Shown: piece by piece, positions 57,701 to 62,539 of the stretch
Layout of the letters: each line of letters starts with the position of its first letter
Position numbering within the stretch: the first letter of the stretch is position 1
Assembly: GCA_016200485.1 (NCBI GenBank)
Contig: JACQEP010000008.1
Coordinates: 1 to 62,539 of the forward strand
Source of the DNA: Gammaproteobacteria bacterium
GTDB taxonomy: Bacteria; Pseudomonadota; Gammaproteobacteria; Tenderiales; Tenderiaceae
Length of the DNA: 62,539 nucleotides
Direction of reading: 5' to 3'
The notes under the pieces: model-generated
What the model was told of the DNA's origin: nothing
Databases searched by the model: none
Seen by the model: only the letters and a program-made list of their open reading frames with translations
Position numbers and translations under genes: made by a program

Positions 57701-60700
57701 GCTGGCAGGATATTATCAGCACCATCTGAGCCCGCCACCTTATTGATCGTGGCATATTCCTCGAATCTCTGAAACACGTCGTCCATCAACTGGATATTCA
57801 CCCCGCGCCCAGGAACACTTTTAAGCAAATAATTCAACGGATCGATGCCATACGGCAATTTTTCGCTACCTGATGTCAGCTCCGGCATAAGGCTATTATC
57901 AGGAAGCCCCTGCACAAGCGTAAGGTCTACCCGGCCTTTTATAGGCGTCAGCTCTCGTGAATAATAATCAAGTGCTGCATAGGCTGATTCGATGTAACGT
58001 TCACGCTCGTCATCGATTAAATTAGTGCTGTTCTGCTGAGGGTCCAGAATCCGGGCCACAGGAATTACCGTGCCGCTCGTATAGGTAAACTGCCAGGCAT
58101 CAGGATTTATGAAATAATTCTCAATTGTCGCTGAGCCAGCGGTATTTTTCCAACTCATGACCAGAGAATCGCCGGAACGGGACGCCGTCATATCACCCAC
58201 TACCATGCCAGGCGATAAACGGACAACGTTGAGCGACCCATCTTGGACATCATCACGCACGATAACATTGCCCGGCACATTACCAACGATATAAACATCG
58301 CTACCGCTACCGCCCAATAGCAGGTCGTCACCACCATTGCCGTTGAGAATGTCGTTATCGGCGCCGCCATCCAGTACGTCGGCCATATCGCCACCGATCA
58401 ATCGATCATTGCCGCCACCGCCGGAAAGATGATTCTGCCCCCCATCGTTACCGCGCAATGTATCGTTGCCGGGACCACCGATCTGTTGCGAGCTGGCCTG
58501 CGTTAAAATGGTTCTATCCCATGCAGTACCATCCGCGAAGCGAACCTCGCCTATCGAACTTTGAGGGTCTACGAACCAACCCCGGACAAAAATCTGATTG
58601 CCGCTGCCATCGATCAGAACAAGGTCATCTACAGATTTTGCGGCAGTGATATCACTCTTATTGATATCATTCCCAAACTGGATAACATCTCCACCATCAT
58701 CAGTATTGATCGAATCTATTCCCCAATTAGCATTAAACAGATAGGTATCATTCCCTATGCCGCCAGAAAGCTCATCGTCTCCCGTGCCGCCGGTGAGTTG
58801 ATCATCACCGTCATCGCCAAAGAGGATATCAGTGCCAGCGCCACCATCGAGCAAGTCATTGCCACTCCCACCGAATAACCCGTCTTTACCTCCGTCGCCA
58901 GAGAGCGAATCCGAGCCGTCACCACCCCATAACGCATCGTCATTTTCGCCGCCAGCCAATGCATCATCACCGGCATCACCATGGAGCACATCATTACCTA
59001 ACCCCCCGCTAAGCGTATCATTGCCGATTCCGCCAGACAGAGTATCGTCGCCTTCATCCCCAGCGAGCACGTCATTACCGGCACCCCCAGAAAGATTATC
59101 TACACCAGCGCCGCCTCTCAAAATATCGTCGCCTAAATCACCGATAAGATTATCTTTCCCATCACCACCTAATAGGGTATCCGCGCCATCACCGCCGTTT
59201 AATAAATCATCGCCAGTACCACCATCGAGGGAATCGTTACCATCACCACCCCATAACTTATCAGCACCTGCGCCTCCCTCTAATGAATCATCGCCTGATT
59301 CACCCAGGAGTCGATCGTCGCCCTCACCACCCAGCAGCACATCGTTACCACCGCCGCCGAACAGAGTATCGTTGCCCAAACCACCATCGAGATGGTCGTT
59401 GCCATGTAATGAAATGTCGATACCGAGAGAATCGCCTTCCAACACGTCATCGCCGGCACCACCGATCAGCGTATCGGAGCCGCCACTGCCAATTAACGTG
59501 TCATTACCCGCGCCGCCATCGAGATAGTCGTTTCCATACAGCGCAGCGGCAAGACCAACAGCATCGCCATCCATCGTGTCATCACCGTCACCTCCCAACA
59601 GCGTATCCGAGCCGCCGTCACCTACTAGAACGTCATTTCCGGCGCCGCCGTCGAGCGTGTCATCACCTACCGCACTGTCTGGCACACTGGCATCATCACC
59701 GTATAGCTGGTCCATGCCGTCGCCGCCCAGCAACGTATCAGCACCACCGCCACCGTATAAGATATCGTTACCCAGACCGCCTTCGAGATGGTCATTGCCG
59801 TACTGTTTGTTGACAACAAGGCTGGGCGCATCGCCTTCCAAAATATCGTTACCGTCACCGCCGATTAACGTATCATTGCCGGAACCACCCAACTGATGTG
59901 ATGCAACTTGCAGAAGGTCATTTGCATTCCACACTGTTCCATCAGAGAAGCGGAATTGCTCAACTCGAGCAGAAGGATTGGTATACCAGTCTTTAATAAT
60001 GATCTGATTACCCTGCCCATCCAGCAGATAGAGATCGTTTCCGGTCTGGAGCGTATAGAAATTAGCGCTACTGACATTGGAATTGATATCGACAATATCG
60101 ACACCACTCTCTTCCTGAATAACATCAACCCCCCAATTGCCAGAGAAGTTATAAGTGTCATTACCGGAACCGCCTTGCAGCCCGTCATTACCTTCGCCGC
60201 CATCAAGCTCATCGTCGCCTCGTCCGCCAAACAAAAGATCACTGCCGGCACCGCCGCTTAAGCGGTCATTTCCCGCGACATCAATGGCGTCCTGATACTG
60301 CCGATAAACTCCTTTAGCAGTAATGGCATAGCTTGAGTCTGCATAATTATCAGTATATGCAAGCGACATGTCTGCTTCGTACTGAGCTTTGTAAATGTCC
60401 CCAAAAAGAATGTCATCACCATCACCACCGTCAAGCTGGTCATCGCCCGCTTCACCATACAAGGTGTCGTTGTCACGGCCGCCATACAGTTGGTCATTCC
60501 CGCCACCACCGAAAATGATATCGTTGCCGTCGTCGCCGCTGAGAATGTCGTCGCCCACCCGGGTTTGATCGACGTCGCGGGTGAGAGGGCGATCGACGAT
60601 GCCGCCGTTGGGATAGAGGTAGCCCAACATAACCGGTGGCATGGTGCCTATGGATGTTATGCCGGTCGACCAGTCGTAGTAATAAATTTGATAGGCATTT

Positions 60701-62539
60701 TCGGTATCACCCCAGAGATAATCGTTACCCGCACCGCCCGAAATAAAATCCGCATCGGCACCTGCATATAACTTGTCATTACCTTCGCCTCCGATCAAGG
60801 TGTCGTTGCCATCGCCCCCGAAGAGGCGATCACTGCCGTCCATCCCAAGCAGGATGTCGTTTCCATCCAGCGAGAAAATAAAATCGTTCCCCAGGCCGCC
60901 GTCGAGCAGATCATTCAGGGTGGATCCACCCAGGTAGTCGTCTCCGGCCTCACCGTAGAAATAAGCGCCTTCCGTTTGGCCAACGGCGGTTTGGCGCGTT
61001 GCCAAGCCTGCTGAGTCATTTCCGTTTCCTAGATATACCGCAATGCCGGGGTTAGCCGCGATGCTGTTAACGCTGACCTTGTCGTTTCCTTCACCAACAT
61101 AGATGGTATTGATGGTTGATGAATAGACGGCGTAGCTGGGGACGCTGGGTTCAGAACCGACGATTCCGCCGCTGCCGCTATATTTCGGGTCTCTGCGTGC
61201 GGCATTGCCGTTGATATACAGGGCGTCGATGGCATTGCCATAGGTGGTGGCGACAGCACCCGTCGTGGGCTCGGTTGATTCGATAAAGTTCAACCCCAAA
61301 CTGCCACTGCTGAACTTATCTACGGCGATGGATGATCCATTCGGACCGCTGATTTGCAGCCAGTTGTCGTTGTTGGGTTTTTGGATGAGGGTGTAGGTGA
61401 AAGCGCCATCCTGACTGCGATAAACATTCTCGGCAATTTTTTCGCCGCCGGTGAGGACGGTGCTGTTGAAGATGATCTTGCCGCTGCCGTCGCTGTCGGC
61501 GATGACATCGAAGCCTTCGCCGCTGTTGTAGACGTAGGTGTCGTTACCGGCACCGCCTTGGAGGATGTCGCTGCCGGCGCCGCCGGTGAGTGTGTCGTCT
61601 CCGGCGCCACCATAGATATGATCGGTATCGGCGCCGCCGTTGAGAACATCATTGCCCACGCCGCCGTTGAGCGTGTCCGCTCCTTCATCGCCGGAAAGGA
61701 TGTCAGCGCCGGTGCCGCCGAGGAGGGTGTCGTTGTCCTGGCCGCCGGAAAGCGTGTCGTCGCCGGCGTTGCCTTCGAGGTAGTCTTTGCCCAATCCGCC
61801 GGAGATGTTGTCATTCCCCGCTCCGCCGTAGAGATGATCCCATTTATCGCCGCCAGTGATCGTGGAATTGCTGGTTATGCCGGTGCCTTGATCAAAAATA
61901 AGCCGTGAGGTCTCCGCCAGTGCTGGCGGAGTAAACGGATACGTGGGGGCTAGATACAATCTGTACAGTTGAGCGCCATTGATATCATCAAAGCTCTGGG
62001 GCGCTCCATTGTAAACGGCCCAGTCGTCGCCACTGTTCTCGTAATGGCGATCATTAACGCCACTCCATATTTTGTTCGCCAGAAACGTGGCTCTATCGTC
62101 AAGATAGGTGTCGGTGAGACCGGTATCGGCAGTGCTGTCGTAGAGATTGAGTTCGCCGTTGACGTTGTAAGTTTGATAATCGATGCCGAGCACGACAAAA
62201 GGATTCAATGTTTGCAGCGCATAGCGGTAGGCCTGGCCTTCGGCGTCGGTTTGTTTGGCTTTGGCGAGGATGGCGTCGCGGGAGAGACCGACGAGGGGGA
62301 TAAGTTGGAGGTTGGGGTGGGCGGTTGTTTCGAGTTCTATGATCGCCTGGAGTTCATAGAAATTTTTATAGAAGTCGTCGCGGTGGATTTCAATGGAGGG
62401 ATAGGTCTTGCCAAAAACCGTTCCAAGATCGGCGAGCGCAGATTCGAGGCTGTTGGCGGGGTTGCTGGAGGTGGCGGTGAGGATGCTGTTTATCGTGCCG
62501 ATGCTGGCCGAGGGGTCGAGTTTGGCGAAGAGGTTGTAG
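54703..62539 (-). CDS. Giant RTX calcium-binding protein with cadherin-like repeats (type I secreted), 5' end beyond window
   Basis: The frame stays open from the window end, giving at least 2,611 residues with the N-terminus missing. The visible start region reads ALQTLNPFVVLGIDYQTYNVNGELNLYD, seen in large RTX proteins. Many GGxGxDxLx nonapeptides follow (main tracts near 61860-61550, 60980-60700, 60540-60400, 60260-60150, 59890-58740, 58450-58270). Between them are haemolysin-related segments such as GNQIIIKDWY and GNQIFVRGWF. Around 56130-55220 are three tandem cadherin/He_PIG-like domains (NTNDAP and SGTP motifs). A last RTX block and a tail (YHVEQLKTADGKTLL) act as the secretion signal. 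It should be exported by a type I system, fold with calcium and act in adhesion or matrix. No secretion genes are nearby. Confidence 0.93.
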   Translation of the reverse strand, partial: YNLFAKLDPSASIGTINSILTATSSNPANSLESALADLGTVFGKTYPSIEIHRDDFYKNFYELQAIIELETTAHPNLQLIPLVGLSRDAILAKAKQTDAEGQAYRYALQTLNPFVVLGIDYQTYNVNGELNLYDSTADTGLTDTYLDDRATFLANKIWSGVNDRHYENSGDDWAVYNGAPQSFDDINGAQLYRLYLAPTYPFTPPALAETSRLIFDQGTGITSNSTITGGDKWDHLYGGAGNDNISGGLGKDYLEGNAGDDTLSGGQDNDTLLGGTGADILSGDEGADTLNGGVGNDVLNGGADTDHIYGGAGDDTLTGGAGSDILQGGAGNDTYVYNSGEGFDVIADSDGSGKIIFNSTVLTGGEKIAENVYRSQDGAFTYTLIQKPNNDNWLQISGPNGSSIAVDKFSSGSLGLNFIESTEPTTGAVATTYGNAIDALYINGNAARRDPKYSGSGGIVGSEPSVPSYAVYSSTINTIYVGEGNDKVSVNSIAANPGIAVYLGNGNDSAGLATRQTAVGQTEGAYFYGEAGDDYLGGSTLNDLLDGGLGNDFIFSLDGNDILLGMDGSDRLFGGDGNDTLIGGEGNDKLYAGADADFISGGAGNDYLWGDTENAYQIYYYDWSTGITSIGTMPPVMLGYLYPNGGIVDRPLTRDVDQTRVGDDILSGDDGNDIIFGGGGNDQLYGGRDNDTLYGEAGDDQLDGGDGDDILFGDIYKAQYEADMSLAYTDNYADSSYAITAKGVYRQYQDAIDVAGNDRLSGGAGSDLLFGGRGDDELDGGEGNDGLQGGSGNDTYNFSGNWGVDVIQEESGVDIVDINSNVSSANFYTLQTGNDLYLLDGQGNQIIIKDWYTNPSARVEQFRFSDGTVWNANDLLQVASHQLGGSGNDTLIGGDGNDILEGDAPSLVVNKQYGNDHLEGGLGNDILYGGGGADTLLGGDGMDQLYGDDASVPDSAVGDDTLDGGAGNDVLVGDGGSDTLLGGDGDDTMDGDAVGLAAALYGNDYLDGGAGNDTLIGSGGSDTLIGGAGDDVLEGDSLGIDISLHGNDHLDGGLGNDTLFGGGGNDVLLGGEGDDRLLGESGDDSLEGGAGADKLWGGDGNDSLDGGTGDDLLNGGDGADTLLGGDGKDNLIGDLGDDILRGGAGVDNLSGGAGNDVLAGDEGDDTLSGGIGNDTLSGGLGNDVLHGDAGDDALAGGENDDALWGGDGSDSLSGDGGKDGLFGGSGNDLLDGGAGTDILFGDDGDDQLTGGTGDDELSGGIGNDTYLFNANWGIDSINTDDGGDVIQFGNDINKSDITAAKSVDDLVLIDGSGNQIFVRGWFVDPQSSIGEVRFADGTAWDRTILTQASSQQIGGPGNDTLRGNDGGQNHLSGGGGNDRLIGGDMADVLDGGADNDILNGNGGDDLLLGGSGSDVYIVGNVPGNVIVRDDVQDGSLNVVRLSPGMVVGDMTASRSGDSLVMSWKNTAGSATIENYFINPDAWQFTYTSGTVIPVARILDPQQNSTNLIDDERERYIESAYAALDYYSRELTPIKGRVDLTLVQGLPDNSLMPELTSGSEKLPYGIDPLNYLLKSVPGRGVNIQLMDDVFQRFEEYATINKVAGSDGADNILPATATEYTFRKERAYFKMGSLLALGNTNNTINHSLARIYDSGYVRPENVPAGELTGNEGVYNNIAMREVAVLSYNDRISVIDAGAGDDVVGTEAIYQPGSIWEAVGSTSFYGPLCIEGGEGNDWLFGGSTGDFLSGGQGSDVLFGYAGDDVLSGGAGWNYLYGSGGSDRYVVDLSEATETHIVDNGLFTSSDIGTLLYEAMSGTYEQNIQTLKGPEATLTTLIPELQAIFTNGLVLAEDTLKVNVNLADVKLSWVAPDSDGRLGIKITSKSNPDASVYVAQRGDNDFLGFGIENYQFSDVTLTRSDLLNYLGPVPTTWVFEGTAGNDYFTGSQGTDIFVGKEGADDLEGDDGNDVYLFNPGDGGDFIWDLSTLTGNSGGIDTLSLGMGIHPEDVTASLQFEDYGNGNTWSMLHLQIGSATGDSVDINWQYTYDDGTGIVSNDAFVEQLQFLNINGGQVFDLLGIINARKNELIDAYNQGTSIPLFTADVIANFDITSTVGLAGGDYAYNYATTGDIYTAPAQGQPSTNTAPQVSLPISDQLASEGAVFSFAVPTGMFTDADAGDSLTLSATRADGTALPGWLSFDAATQTFSGTPANGDVGVVGVKVTATDLAGASVSDNFVVTVANTNDAPTAAALIADQAATEDQAFSFTVPVNTFVDVDAGDSLIFTATNADGSALPSWLSFNATTRTFTGTPVNSDVGNIDIKVMATDLAGATVSDNFIISVANVNDAPIVAAPIVDQAANEGQPFSLTLPAGTFADIDAGDTLTLTAIQADGTALPSWMSFNSATQTFSGTPAIPDMGTLTIRVIATDTSGTQVTGDFLINVGTTRNVVTGTSGNDVLSGTSGADLMYGFAGNDSLDGAAANDSLVGDAGNDTYLFGRGYDVDTVTENDTTAGNTDVASFGAGIATDQLWFQHTGNNLDINIIGTSDHLVIKDWYLGSAYHVEQLKTADGKTLLDTNVENLVSAMAAFSAPSAGQLTLSPDVETALAPVLVANWQ

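Noticed and set aside
58832-59527. 231-codon plus-strand frame rich in Ser and Pro
   Set aside because: It is the antisense of Gly/Asp-rich RTX codons; no start signal.
54703-62208. Repetitive DNA that could suggest a CRISPR or satellite array
   Set aside because: The periodicity comes from GGxGxD codons of the RTX repeats in one long open frame.

Overview
The window looks like a piece of a gammaproteobacterial chromosome. The reasons are the surE-pcm-yqaA-nlpD-rpoS gene order, a complete nuoA-N operon with separate nuoC and nuoD lying downstream of tRNA-Leu/secG/tpiA, an outer-membrane phospholipase, and a dif-like site of the enterobacterial/pseudomonad type. I cannot name the genus. Carbon and energy genes (class V fructose-bisphosphatase/aldolase, proton-pumping NADH dehydrogenase) fit a respiring environmental bacterium.

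Layout. 1-2270: end of a hybrid histidine kinase and the wreck of a REC-GGDEF partner. 2779-9142: class V FBPase, then DnaK, DnaJ, archease and RtcB on one strand, a chaperone plus RNA-repair cluster interrupted by a nested palindromic element. 9243-17833: mixed small genes (rhodanese, HDAC-like hydrolase, heme-oxygenase-like monooxygenase, lipoprotein hydrolase, small secreted Asn/Thr-rich protein, PEBP, a two-gene ABC exporter, a DUF2845-like protein) and a frameshifted PolX. 18051-22794: an accessory island with RES-Xre and nucleotidyltransferase-HEPN pairs, a RES gene relic, an Mrr-like nuclease, a secreted hydrolase and an N-terminally clipped PNPOx-like protein.

22795-23413 has no genes. 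It carries REP-like repeats and, at 23366-23393, a sequence matching the XerCD dif site. Gene strand flips exactly here: left of it nearly all genes are on +, right of it nearly all are on -. This is the pattern of a replication terminus.

Right of dif: a REC-PilZ protein preceded by a c-di-GMP-I riboswitch; thrC-hom-alaC (threonine and alanine synthesis); an Mth938/NDUFAF3-like protein; pldA-like phospholipase; rpoS, nlpD, yqaA, pcm, surE; nuoN to nuoA with a second palindromic element between nuoI and nuoJ; tRNA-Leu(GAG), secG, tpiA, glmM, folP; a split Fic gene; and the 3' 7.8 kb of a giant RTX/cadherin-like type I secreted protein running off the window end.

Small repeats are frequent: two nested palindromes share a core, a 48-bp module sits inside two unrelated repeats, and there are REP-like hairpins. 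Several genes are broken by single-base indels (polX, fic). Whether these are biological or sequencing errors cannot be told from the sequence alone.
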